This document shows, in pieces, positions 43,201 through 55,800 of a stretch of 64,000 nt of DNA. This stretch comes from Hydractinia symbiolongicarpus (taxonomy: Eukaryota > Cnidaria > Hydrozoa > Anthoathecata > Hydractiniidae). How positions within the stretch are numbered: position 1 is the stretch's first letter; each line of letters begins with the position of its first letter. The stretch covers positions 11,493,501 through 11,557,500 of the forward strand of contig NC_079886.1 of assembly GCF_029227915.1 (NCBI RefSeq). The letters are read 5' to 3'. A program made the position numbers and the translations under genes. A model generated the notes under the pieces. That model was not told the origin of the DNA. It saw only the letters and a list, made by a program, of their open reading frames with translations, and made no database searches.

Positions 43201-46200
43201 AAGGAAAATAACATTCGTTGATTTTCAATCAAAATGGCTCATGTTCCTGTAAACTGTTTTTATTTCAGGAAAAAGATGAGAAGGAGAGACGACTTATTCA
43301 ACAGAAAAAATCAACACCACATTTATATAACTTAAGCCCAGATCCTATGTTGACTGGTATGGTGGTTCACCTGTTAAAGAAAGGTAATGCTAGTTATTTC
43401 CTTATCCTGGCATATTTACCGTTAGACATGCATTGTATAATCTTAATGTAAACATTATTCTTACCGTAAATTTAAATTCCTGTGAAACATACATTGTTTG
43501 GGGCCTGAAGTTGTCAACGCAATATTATAAAGTTCTTCTAACTGACTTTTATTTTTTAGGTATAAATAAAATTGGAAAAAGCAGTCAAGATCCACAACCC
43601 GATATCCCACTTTTGGGAATCAAGTGTGTATTCGATTCTTTTTATGATAAACCTCTATTTTCTTCAAAGTTTGTTTTAATTTTTGGACTACAATATTATC
43701 TGCTCCTTTTGATCACTATTTAACCACATAATCACCTTTATGAACACTTTTGATCAGTAAAACTGACGAAATTTGCGACTTGACAAAACGAAGTACAATG
43801 ATACTGATGAATTCTTTCCCTCTTTAGTAATACGACTTATTTGTCAGAGCATGAACATGGTCAGACAGAAGTGACAAAAATTTATCTGAAAATATTTTTT
43901 ACATAGCATACGTCCCGATCATGGCGAGATTTCATTCGTTGATGAAAAGGTGTACAAACTAAGAGCATGTGCGGATGCGAGACTGTTAATAAATGGTCAA
44001 CCTGTCACTGGTGAGATCGAGCTTCACCATCATGATAGGTAAAAAAATTATTTTTCGTTATGTATTATTCAAACTACTCGTGCGATTTTTTATTAGAGAA
44101 AATGTGTGAAGAAATTAAAATTGTCTGACTGTTCCATTGTGTCTGTTTATTGTATTAGTAAAGCAATAGTCTGCCTTTATTGGCTGTTGAAGGCCAGCCT
44201 CGAATTACCACCGATGCTCGTTTTTTCAATTTTCACTAGAGCATATTCTGAACTAGTAAAGGCCAACAAGACACATTTTGCACAAGAATATTTTTACAAT
44301 AAATTTTCTAACAGACAAACATACTGCTACAAAGTATGTTCTCTAGTAGAGAGCATACTTTTGTAGTTTCCAATTATTATTTCCAATTCCCAATTATAAA
44401 TACTACATAAACTGGAATATTTTTTTAACTTTGTTGACTCACATGAGTTTTTAAACAATCATTTATTTTAGTCCTCCAAATTTTAAATTCTTCAATAAAT
44501 CACGCCAAAATTGTTGCATAAATTATCATAGATTTTAATCTCATTAGAATACTGCTTGGTTCCAGTCATCTTTATATTTTCGCAAATCCAGAAGAGCTGG
44601 AAAAGTTGAAGTCAGATGGTGTTGAAATAGTTAAAGTTTCGTATGAAGCTGCGCAGGAGGAGATAGCGAAGAACAGTGGCGTCAATATGAAGAAATCATC
44701 ACAAAGCAACTTTGGTGACGTAGGTAGGTGGATGGGTGGGCGGTTGATTGATGGGTGGGTGGACGGTTGATTGTTGGGTGGGGCAATGAAGCTAAATAAA
44801 GAAGAAGTCTGCTGGACTTGGAAAACCTATAAGTCAAACTGGGTGGGTTTGGAAACCTTGAATGTTCTCCGTTGAGAAGGAATCTTGAAATCTTTGGAAT
44901 ATGGATACTACTAAAAACATTTCTATCTAGTTCTGAAAAATTGCTACTCGAAGTAAGATGAAGTGTTTACACAAGTTTAGTAGCTACTTCCATTTTTGGG
45001 TATTTTACCGTATTGTGTACCTCGGTATTTTTTATTTGCGTATATGTGTGCTTTGTAACCTTGAAGGTCTTAAAAGCTTGAAATTGTTTCTTCATGAATT
45101 TTTGATGTTCTAAATTTTAAAGGTTTTACTCTTTTTTTTTAGACGACATTGTTCTGACGGAAGATTTGACGGATTTTTTACCCTCTGTGAGCGAAGCGAA
45201 TGGTATCAGTGAAGAACTAGATAAAAAGGTTTATAAATAAAATATTTCTTATTAAATTTTATTTATGTCACTTAGAGTCTTTTAATGTCCACTTTGCTTT
45301 TCACCTATTTTGTATTCTTTCATAGGTTCAATTCGAAGCTGTAGTATTGTCCGGTCAAGTAAGAGGAAGATCTGATGCCCGGAACGAAGTAAGAAGGAAG
45401 AAACAGAAATCTTATATTACATATTACATATTACAGAAACCAGACCGATTTTTAGCACCGCCCTGGAAACTCCAGCTAGAAAACATTAGAACAACAACAT
45501 TAGAAAACATGACGCATTAAAAAAATTGATATCAATTTAATGGTTTTAAAGAGAGTTCTTGTTTATTGCATTCTTACATCTCTCCGATTTTCTCTCGGTT
45601 TTATGTCTAAGTTTAGGCGACTTCGAAATATAACGGCTGCAAAGGTTTGTCATGACTACCCCAATGATAAAGCAAAATTCTTCTTTCCTTTGTTTTCTTC
45701 TTAATTTACTCCTTATTTACTTTTCTTTAGATATTTGTAAAGGTGACCCAATTAGACACAGGTTACATTTGGTTTTGGACAAAACAAAAATTCATTAACA
45801 GAAAATATGTCATGCAAGAGATGTTTGAGGATTTTCAGAATGGGGAAGAGTGGAAAGTACCTGTCGAACGCGATCCTTTTTTAGAATCGCCTGACACGGA
45901 AAGTTTAGTTGGTGTGTGTGAAATATTCATGAAGTGCATCACGTATATGGTACACATATTGATTTCGTGTAACAAACTTATAAATATGCTCAGTAGAGAA
46001 GATTTAACTTGAAGTTCGTTTTCTTATAGATTGATTTAAGTGTATCGGTTCCTGTGGTTGACTATCGAGGTGCGCACGTAGGAACGTTGGATGTAAGTAA
46101 AAAAAAGTCTAAGTGCTTATTTCGGGTGACCCCATCTCCTAATATCTCTTAAAACTTAATATATAAACCAAAATTTGGACTAAAAATATCAACTCCTAAA

Positions 46201-49200
46201 ATCTCTTCAAACTATTTATTCAGATGTTTAAGAATTTGTTCACACTGAGAACGTCGTTTACACTGAGAACTTCGTTTACACCGAGAAAGGCCTTTACACT
46301 GAGAACTTTGTTTACACTTAGAAAATCGTTTACACTGAGAACGTTGTTTACACTGAGAAAGTCGTTTACACTGAGAACGTCGTTTACACTGAGAACGTTG
46401 TTTACACTGAGAAAGTCGTTTACACTGAGAAAGTCGTTTACACTGAGAAAGTCGTTTACACTGAGAAAGTCGTTTACACTGGTAACGTCAGTATAGGATA
46501 ATAATATTTTTAAAACTACGGCTTTCGGGATATACAAATACAATTCTTATCAAATCAACCAGCCACGAAAATGGATTCCTTGAAGGTAGTATCCACACAC
46601 AGCAAAGTTGATGCTCACAATGTTGTTTCTTACACTTAGGTCTCAGTTCTACCCTGTAAAGAAGATGGTACAGAACTTCACGAAAAAGATTGTTATCTAG
46701 ATACTTCAGATGAATTGGTAAGTAAGTTGTTTTTATATTCGATCTGACGAGAATCTTGTCCACTTTTGTGAGTTCCCTCAGTAAATTCGTGCTGGTTACC
46801 TGTTTTTTTCTGTTCGTGTCAATAAAATGACTTAGGAGGGCCCTAGAAAATTCTTGAGATTTAAAACCTCAGATTGGTTAAAAAACAAAAATTCTAAAAT
46901 TTACTGTAAAAGTTGTAATCGTGAGGCTCTGACAAGAATGGGTGAGGGGTGAGGCATAGCTTCCACCGCCCACACCCCCTCCTGATTTTGTTCGCTCCTT
47001 GTTACCAGTAGGAGCATCACATACAATGTTAATTGCCAAAATTAGTTCCTAACAATCCACTAGCATGTAGTTTTTTTCTTCATCTACAGGAAGGGAAGAG
47101 AATTGACTTCAAAGTTATAATAAAGGCTGCAACTGGCTTACCTAAACGATACACTGTAAGTGAATGAATGATGTAACCTATAAATGAATGAATAAATAAG
47201 TAAATGAATGGACGAATAAATTAGTCAATAAAATTTATCAATAAAATAAACGATCACATTTATGAATAAGTAAACTGAGGGTAAATTTAATATTTTTTCC
47301 AATGTAAAAGACAAACCTAGAATAATAAAGCGACAGCGTTTGGGATTTCGTCAAATCAAATTACAAAATTGTTAAGATCTCTGTTTTCTTTATATATTTT
47401 ATACGTTTGACGTGTTTTCTTATGTGTTTGTAGGATATATACTGCAAATATGATTTATTCACATACGAGAATATAAAAACAGAAATCTTAAGTGAGTCTG
47501 TTGATGTTACTTTCGCACATACGAAACAGCTAACCGTTGACAAATGCTCGAAAAAGGTAACTACCTCTCACACAATGTAACTTGTTTATATTCCACCATG
47601 TAATTTTCAAGTATTTGCGCTCTTATCGACTCTTATTTCAGATTTTATCATTTCTGACCAGCAAACCTATGATTATTCAAATCTGGGGTAAACAGAAACC
47701 AGGGCGTGCAAAACCGGTCAATAACGCCGCTAAATTGGGCCAAACAACACGTGACATTATGAAGGCGGAAGCGCTAAGAAAAAGTCAAGGTGGAAAAGCA
47801 ACAAAAAAGGTTAGTAGTGCAAGATTTATTTTGGTTGTAGATGATACAATTTGGATCTTACTGATCAATCTTTGCACGACAAAGAAATATTTCTATACGT
47901 TAAACAAAAAATATTAGACTTTTCCACGAAACATAGTTTACTGATTTCCGTTATCAAATTCAGTTCGTGCTTTGCGGTTTTTTCATCAAATCAGCAAATA
48001 TCTGTGAAGTTGAGTCGAATGAAAGTTTCAAGAAGGTTAATCCACTCACAGTACCTCGGAAAATGTTATGGAGAGTTTGATAAATTCTTACCGAACCTCT
48101 TTTATCATAGCATACATTTCAGACAACAGAACTCAAATTTTGCCTCTCAATACTGAAAAAAAATAGAACTACAATCCTACTCAAAGTGCATTTCGTTACA
48201 AAGTTGGTCCACGCAAGTAGTTGATCCACGCAAGCAGTTAATCCACGCAAGTAGTTGATCCACGCAAGCAGTTAATCCACGCAAGTAGTTGGTCCACGGA
48301 AGTAGTTGGTCCACGCAAGTAGTTGGTCCACGCAAGTAGTTGGTCCACGCAAGCAGTTGGTCCACGCAAGTAGTTGGTCCACGCAAGCAGTTAATCCACG
48401 CAAGCAGTTGGTCCACGCAAGTAGTTGGTCCACGCAAGTAGTTGGTCCACGCAAGTAGTTGGTCCACGCGAGTAGTTGGCCACGCAAGTAGTTGGTCCAC
48501 TCAAGCAGTTAGTCCACGCAATTAGTTGAACATGTGGAAACTCACTTGTTTTTCCCAGCGAACTATTCTGTGGGGCATTTTAAGCCCCTGTACGTCTGCA
48601 AAAGCAGTGTTCGCCAGTCAATGCTTTTTGCCAAATTGGCCGTAAAAATGGTGTTTTAATTTAACGATGTGTATTTATAATTTTTTTCAGTCTTTGGTTG
48701 ACGCGAATTTTTCAAAGAACATGGTGGAAAATATGGTGATGAAAAAACGAATGGAGGGATTACAAAAAAAATTAGTAAGATGGTTTAGAAACGTTTGAAT
48801 TAACTGACGAGGAAATGTCGCAATGCAAAATAATACGATGACAGTGCGAAACTTATTGTAAAAGATTGTCATTTAGTCAGCAAGTTATTTTTACTTCACT
48901 GTTAAAATCAGATTGATTACATCATGTACGTTATAATAGCCATTGCCAACAACAAGTCATGTTGCATGTGGATACAATGATTAGTCAAACACTAATAATA
49001 TAAATCCAAAATAACTCATTGAGAGATGTGTTTTCCTTTAGTTAAAAATAAAAGATTTGTGTGACAAAGAAGAAAAGAAGGGCGAAACGAAAGTTACAGT
49101 ACGTTTTCAAACCTATATGCATAAATTATCTCTATTTAAAATTTGTTTGTTTGTTTGTTTTTTTGTTTGTTGCTTTTTTTGATGTTCTTATTAATATCTT

Positions 49201-50537
49201 TGGTAGGTATCTTTGCCCACTTTCAATTAAATTTTATCTTTATATACTTTCACATGCCTTTAAAGCCATTTAAAACGAATGCAACTAAGAGGGGAATTAG
49301 AATGTAAAAACAGTTTTTCCCTTGCTTCACTCTTTACATTTGAGAAGAGCTGTCGTAAACATCCATCCATAAGCATCCATAAGAAAGGCGTCCTTTTCAA
49401 TAACCTCTGGTGTAGTGGTACACCGCAAACTGCTTTAGTATCCCTTGATATAATACCACAGACATCAAAGTATCTGCTCACTGGATCCGTTGATAATGCA
49501 TTTGATTTTTTGGTCCAATCGTTAAAAAGGTGATGGAGAAGTGATTTAAAGAGATATGATTTAAATATGATGAATAATAAATAAATAATATAATGAAATA
49601 TGATATGATTTAAAGAGATATGATTTTTTCTTTCTTTTATCTAGCTTAATACCTCGTGCGTTGCGCTAAAATTAATTATTGACCGGTTTAATCAAACAAT
49701 AAATCAATAAAAACAATATGTATCCTCTTCTCACAAACTACTTTCTGTTTTCCATCCTATTTTAATTGAACGTAGGTAAAGATTAATGAATGCAATTTCA
49801 ATTTAAACGCTCCTTGCCGCAGCCTTCGGCGTTTGACTCTGAAGTCCAATATGCTTAATCTCCCTCCATAACAGCTTTTTTATAATTTTGACTGGTTGTT
49901 TAAAACATTTGTCGGCTTTTGTCAACCTCTGAACCGTCCCATATAAAGACACCGTGGCTAGAAAACAAATTAATCCTTGGAACTGCATCACAAAACGCTT
50001 TAACTTAAGCCTCGAGTTTTCCATGAGTACTAGTTTGAATTTAAATCAAAAACGTTTGCGAAATATTAGCTGTTTTTTGTTTTGTTGAGAAAAATGTCTT
50101 TTCAGCGCCCCATCTATTTGTTATAGATTGCTGATGTACGTGAAATTCTTGGTAATGTTGCTCCTGCCACACGTGATCGTTTCTCCAGCCAATCATCGTC
50201 TTCATCGTCGTCATCTGATGAAGAAAGCACACCTGACAAAAGAAAAAGGAAAGGTAAAAAAGTGTCGGAGACTGAAAAAATAAAGAAAACATCCAAAGAA
50301 AGAAAAGAATCGAAGCTTAAAAACGAATCATCAGTTAAAACAGATTTCAATGCTAAGAAACAATCTAAGACCAACAAGCAGTCTGTTACTAGTGTCAAAA
50401 AAACTGTTGAAGAAGAGAAAGAGGCTGAAAAACATCATGTTGAAAAGAGTGAAAATAACAATGTGACAAAAGTGAGGGAGGGTGATTCTTCAAATAAAAA
50501 TAATTCAGGAAAAAGCTCATTTTGCGCATTAGTATAA
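37213..50537 (+). CDS. KIF28: Kinesin-3 family motor, KIF28/KLP-6 type, 29 coding exons
   Basis: Plus-end microtubule motor, about 1089 residues from the ATG at 37225. Coding exons, all phase-consistent: 37225-37272, 37541-37735, 37993-38125, 38230-38309, 39127-39350, 40155-40262, 40347-40441, 40551-40586, 40803-40873, 41523-41583, 42098-42295, 42737-42774, 42993-43073, 43269-43383, 43560-43623, 43907-44038, 44548-44723, 45143-45228, 45326-45388, 45612-45644, 45731-45913, 46030-46092, 46640-46717, 47090-47155, 47434-47556, 47642-47809, 48691-48774, 49042-49098, 50127-50537. Motor: [11 protein letters not shown]-loop GQTGSGKS (residues 108-115), switch I NATSSRAH, switch II DLAGSE (259-264). 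A poly-Asp stretch follows the neck. An FHA domain lies at about 460-590, then a kinesin-3-type region with [18 protein letters not shown]. The tail is Ser/Lys-rich and ends in CALV, a CaaX-type motif. KIF28 is chosen over KIF1 because of [14 protein letters not shown] and GYGANKG. Confidence 0.88.
46225..46482. repeat. 18-bp minisatellite in a kinesin intron
   Basis: About 14 copies of TCGTTTACACTGAGAACG and close variants, between coding exons 22 and 23. Because the unit is six codons long, both strands show long open frames with repeated FTLRTS or LSVNDF; these are not genes. Confidence 0.95.
48200..48528. repeat. 17-bp minisatellite in a kinesin intron
   Basis: About 19 copies of GTAGTTGGTCCACGCAA with variants (GCAGTTAATCCACGCAA), between coding exons 26 and 27. 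Minus-strand ORFs repeating [14 protein letters not shown] are artefacts of it. Confidence 0.95.
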
Positions 50538-52815
50538 TTGATCCCAGTTGTTTCTTACGATCATCTTCTGTCTGTTCAGATTGCATGGAACCAATCATTT
50601 TTGTATTTAGCTACACGTTTGTTTATATAAGAAATCCCGTATGATACTAAGAATCATTTACTAGTGATTTAACAGAAATGCTTAATAATTTTAACAGTAA
50701 ACTCCAGAAAAATTAAGAAACCTAGGTTACTAGGCTATTTGCTTGCTTTCTAATTAGATTGCTACCCAGCCGTGTTCGTTGTACATCATGCTATGCCTTT
50801 TTTGAGAAACTTTTCTGAAGCCTTTAAAAACAAAACATGTTCCCATAACACAATCCTGAATGAGGTCGAGTTTTTTTCGAGTATTTTTTTTCTTTCTTTC
50901 TTTTTTAATAAATCCAGTAAAATGAATATAAGGGATTGAGTTTTTTTATACAAAATATATATTTTTTCAATGTATTAGTATTATAGAATTAATTTTTAAT
51001 CGATGCTTGAATGCAGCCTCCGTGATTGTACCCACAATGTTTTGTGTGTGAAGAACAAAATTTTTAGTTTCGTGTCCCACTCTATTTATATTATCTTTTC
51101 TATTCAATCTACGTTAATTATATTTTTCCGCAATTGATTTTAACAATTCATAATTAAATTGCATCTAATCCTTTTCATGGGATGGTTTGAGGTCATCCTG
51201 TCCTCTTGTGAACAAAAGCCAAAACAAATTTATAGGCTTTTATTAGCATGAATACCGTCATTCCTCTTTTTAGCCCCCGGTTCTGGAGGTTTTAGACGGG
51301 TCTTAATAGAAGGGGGGCTAAATAAAGGAAGGGGGGTAAATAAATATTAGAATTTTAAACACAATATCTATTTTTCAAATTAATACAAAAAGCCCGTCGT
51401 AAAGAAAAAGAACCATAGATATTTTGCAAATAAAACTTAGGGAGAAAAAATTAAATCTGCAGCATGTAGATATCATTGACGCTAAATCAACTAAATATAG
51501 GGAAGGGGCTAAAAAGAGGAATTACGGTACTACCGCCTTCTATGTTATATCTTTATGTAACTCTATCTTTCTAAGTGATTTTAAAGATTAGCTACGCCTC
51601 TCCCCAAGCGAAAATCAAACATAAGAATATATTTAAAAACTCCCTTAACACGAGTCAAAAATGTAAATATTTGGGTATTTTTTTTAATAATCACAGTATT
51701 GGATAGTGTTGTCAATTTATTTTGAATTTGGAATGAGATATTTCTAATTGTTCTGTTTTATCAGCCTCTTTAACACGACATAACTCACGTTCACACGCAA
51801 AGTTATTTATTAAACGGATACTGGTGGGTTTTGACACAAATATATACAAAGCAAGCTCGATCCGTCTTTTATAACTGCGGCTTTATATTTTAGAACACAA
51901 CATTTAAACTGGTCAGTATGTGTACAGTAATAGTTTCCTATTTAGTGCATGTGGAGCTTAGGCGATATATGGGTATAAAATACAGACCAGATATGAAGTT
52001 ATTTTAGTTTTTTTTTTTTTCATTTTGGTCTCCTTTAATCTCACATTCTGTATTTAATGTTTAATGAAATTCAGACTTCGGTGAATTAAGATTAGAGATT
52101 TTTAAATCGTAAAGATGTGATGGTACTGTTTCTAATACCTGGTGAGTTAAAAGAGGTTAAAAAAGTGTCATTGTTAAAAACGCTGTTTTTTGTATTACGT
52201 TGTTATCATTATAAATCTCAGTTGGTGTATCCAAAAAGCAGTTGTGAGATTTTAATTGTAGTCTCTCCAGTTATTTAAATCACTGCTATGAAAACACATT
52301 TTTGATATTACTTTGTGTTTTGAGAATCTTACAAAATAACACTTAGGATCAATTTTAAGACAAATAAAGCAAGCGATCATCATCTTCTCAGGAGATTTCT
52401 TAGCCTGATCTGTGTTGTCTGTTCTTATTTTGTTCTTATTTTCCCGCAAAATTTGAGGCTCATGTTCTTAAAAATTGTGTAAAAAAACGCGTACCGATAT
52501 GAACTGATTCATAAGACGAATCACGTGATCTCAACTTATGATTATTTGCCATGACATTACATGCTTTTATCATTTGCTCTTCATCTTAGATGTTGTTAGT
52601 TGATATTTTTACAATCAAGCGGAAGTGCTTATACAGCAGTAATTAACTTCATTGTAAAATGCGGGCGAGAACGTAGTTTAAATGTTCTAACCACTTTACT
52701 CTAATGCTTTTGTTGAGTTAAGTTGTGTCGACAACAAACAACAGTCCAAAACAAAACACGTATCTGTGAAATTGATAAGTAGCGTATTTTGTGAGACGCA
52801 ACCAAGTAAATCATA
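50538..52815. other. Intergenic region between kinesin and CARD genes
   Basis: Contains the MITE at 51253-51529. The rest is AT-rich without recognised genes; the last few hundred bases presumably hold the promoter of the CARD gene. Confidence 0.5.
51253..51529. mobile_element. MITE with CCGTAATTCCTCTTTTTAGC inverted ends and TA flanks
   Basis: Left end from 51255 (CCGTCATTCCTCTTTTTAGC) and right end to 51527 (complement of CCGTAATTCCTCTTTTTAGC) match over 23 bases with one mismatch. TA flanks both ends. 273 bp, non-coding. TA duplication suggests mobilisation by a Tc1/mariner- or pogo-type transposase, but the family was not identified. Confidence 0.75.
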
Positions 52816-55800
52816 ATGGCAGACGAGGAAGAAAACAACTATAAGGAATTACTGGAGAAAAATCGCGTTGATGTAGTTCAATCGCTCGACTTGGATAGAC
52901 AATTTATGTTAAGCTACCTTCGAAGTAACCTAGTCTTCGATGATGAAGATTGTCAACTTATTTTAAATTCTGGAAGCAGCCGACAGCAAAAAAATGCGAA
53001 GTTTTTAGATGTGCTGGCATGTCGCGGTATGAGGGCTTATAAAACCTTTGTTGATGCGTTGGAGTTTGAACATTCTTACTTGTACAAATTGTTTACTGGA
53101 AAAGATGCTGCAGTTGAGAAAAGTAAGTTGCTTTTACTCGGCTTATTTGTTTGTTTGTGTGCTTAATTGTTTTGTTTTTTTTGTTCTTTTGTTTGTTTTT
53201 TGTTTTGTTTTTTTTGTTTGTTTTACATTGTTGCTAAGCTACTTGCAGTTCGCCCTGCAGCATTTCTGTTTCCGTCCGCTTTGGCGTTAGGTTAGCTACC
53301 TTTTTTGTTGATTGTCGTGTTAGTGTATGCGTTATGTACGTGAAACCACGTATATATGTTTCTCCAAAATACAAGGATTTTTACTTCCGGAGTATACCGT
53401 GAAAAAGAGGTAACATACATAACATAAACAACTCGAAACAAATTAAAAGATATAGGATAAAATAGTATTCCCTGGAAACACATTTTTTAAGTACAAAAAC
53501 AGAAATTTTTTCTCCAGGTCTAGTAAAATCTAAAGGTTGTGCCTCCTGTTTTATGGAACTTTGGGTTGGAAGCCATGTGATGCGCCTTTTTTCCCGATTA
53601 TAATCAAATGTTTATTTTCTTTAGGTTTCAGTGATGGCAATAAGTGGGCAGGTAATTTTATTTTGATTGTTAACCTGAAAGTAACTTTGTCCATATCAAG
53701 TATGTCCCCCGCGTCCGTCTTTTCAGTCGGATTCACCGCTCATATACTTTTTTTCTCATTCCCAAGAAGGTCTGAAAAGTAGACTTTCTTGGTTGATTGT
53801 TAACCTTAGAAAACGAAAAAAAAAATTATATTTGGATTTTATATTGGGGCCTTTAATTAGTAGAAAGATTTTTCGGCGGTAACTCCGAAAATGAAAGTTC
53901 TTAAGTACGCAGCCAAAATGGTTTTGTTGAGGAATTAAGCTTTAAAAATAAAATATTTTTTTTGTTATTCTTTTGACGAATAAAAACAATAACAAAGAAA
54001 ACCATTATGCATCAAAACAGTTTTTCAATTAGCGGACACCTTCGATGCAGATAGTTTTATCCGCTAATTAGAAGTGTCCGCTTTTTTGCCTATTTTTGGC
54101 CCAAAAATGATCTCTGGTTACTTTGAGCTATTATAAAAGGATTCAAGGCACTAGCTGGGTTGTTTACAGACAAATTAAATACACATATTCCTTTCTTATA
54201 CTTTATTAAAGAGATCTTTAATTACAGATTGTTTCTTGTGCTGTCTTGTCAATCTTCCCATTTTTCTGCGGATGGTAAGTATGGAATCTCATTCGTCTTC
54301 GCTTGTCCAGCAGCTTTAAAGGTTTTTGTGTGCTGACATGTGATTCTACTACAGATTCTCATCGCCATTTCCTTCAACGTCGCCACCATCACTGTCATCA
54401 TCGCAACATATTCCTCAATACAAGCTTCGACTGACGTTGGTCTCCAGTCAACTTCGCCGAAGTTAATAGCGGGAAGTGGCGTGCGCGTTTCATCATCGAA
54501 ATTTAAGTATTCTTTAGCTGTCATGTCACTGTCTTTTCTGATCTCACTGGTTAACTCTTTAAGCAGGTCAGCTAATTCTCCATCCAGCTCATCGTCACTT
54601 TTGGCCGGTTGCGCAACAATACCACATTTTGCAAAGCAATTTTTAATTATATCGCGAGAGACTTCCTTTCAAGCATTCGCTGCCCATTGGATTGCTTGCA
54701 GAATGTTGAATCCGTTTGCAATCTCCGATGCACAACTGTCATCCGCGATTCAAACCAACACATAACGCATAAGCTTTTTTCATTATTTTACCTTAAAGCT
54801 TTGAATTATGCAAACATCCAATGGTTGCAGGCGTGGGGTAGTATTCTTGGAAAGGAACACAATTTTGATGTTGCTGTACTTTCCAATCAAGCTCAAGGTG
54901 CACTGTTGCTTTATCCAAGAATAATATCGCAATTCTACTCTAATGTATCATTTGACGGTTAAGCTGCCCCAAAATCGTTTCTATAATCCCAACTAGCATC
55001 CAGGACTTTGGATTCGAAGAATAAGAGACTTGAGTAAGTTTTGTTGCAGCATTTGCTTGACGAAAACATTGAAGGTTTTTGCTTCTCCAGACAACGATTG
55101 GTTTTCCAACTTTCCCACCATCAGAACTTACGCAAAATGCTCTGTTTTTCTCCTCTTTTGGCAAGTCCTTTATTTTGGAGTGCTTTGAAGAAGCAACTGC
55201 TTTTATCCATATTCCAAATGTCCTTCAAATCATATTCTCTGCATAGCACTCTCAACCGCTCCATTTATGATTCTGCGGTGGTTTCTGACACGTCGAGAGA
55301 CTCCCCAGATATTTGTTTCTCGCGAATACTATTCGATGCCCTAAAATCTTCCAGCCCAGGTTGGTCTAAGAATGAGTTGATGTGCATTGCTTCTTCTTTC
55401 AGTAGAGGTCCAGTAACATAAATGCCCGAGGCCGCTAATTTTAAATTTGTCTTCCATTTCTCCGCAGCGCGTGTCTTGCTCTTCTATGCCACCCAACTTC
55501 TCCAAGGCAGTTTGTAAATTTTTACACTCCCCAATTACACAGCACAGAGGGGCAGGATATGGACTAGAAATTCATGTTACATACACTCTTTGAGGACCAC
55601 AGAAGGTCGAGTGGGTGAAGGCCTAGGACGAGAACTCAATTAACCAATGATATGAAAAAGAAGTGATTAAAATGAAGTAACGTGTCGTCGTTTGTTTGTT
55701 TTTTTTGTTGTTGTTTTTTTGTTTGTTTTTTACCCTGTCCGCTAATTAGAAAGAAATTTTTGGGGCAAAGTTTATTTCGTGCAAATAAAAATGTCCGCTA

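Noticed and set aside
43829-43890. Candidate kinesin exon before 43907
   Set aside because: No donor in a fitting phase, and exon 15 joins 43907 in frame within the FHA domain.
46220-46543. ORFs on both strands with repeated FTLRTS / LSVNDF
   Set aside because: Products of the 18-bp intronic minisatellite, inside the kinesin gene.
48177-48500. Repeat arrays considered as CRISPR or as a repeat protein gene
   Set aside because: Head-to-tail 17-bp units without spacers, in an intron of an animal gene.
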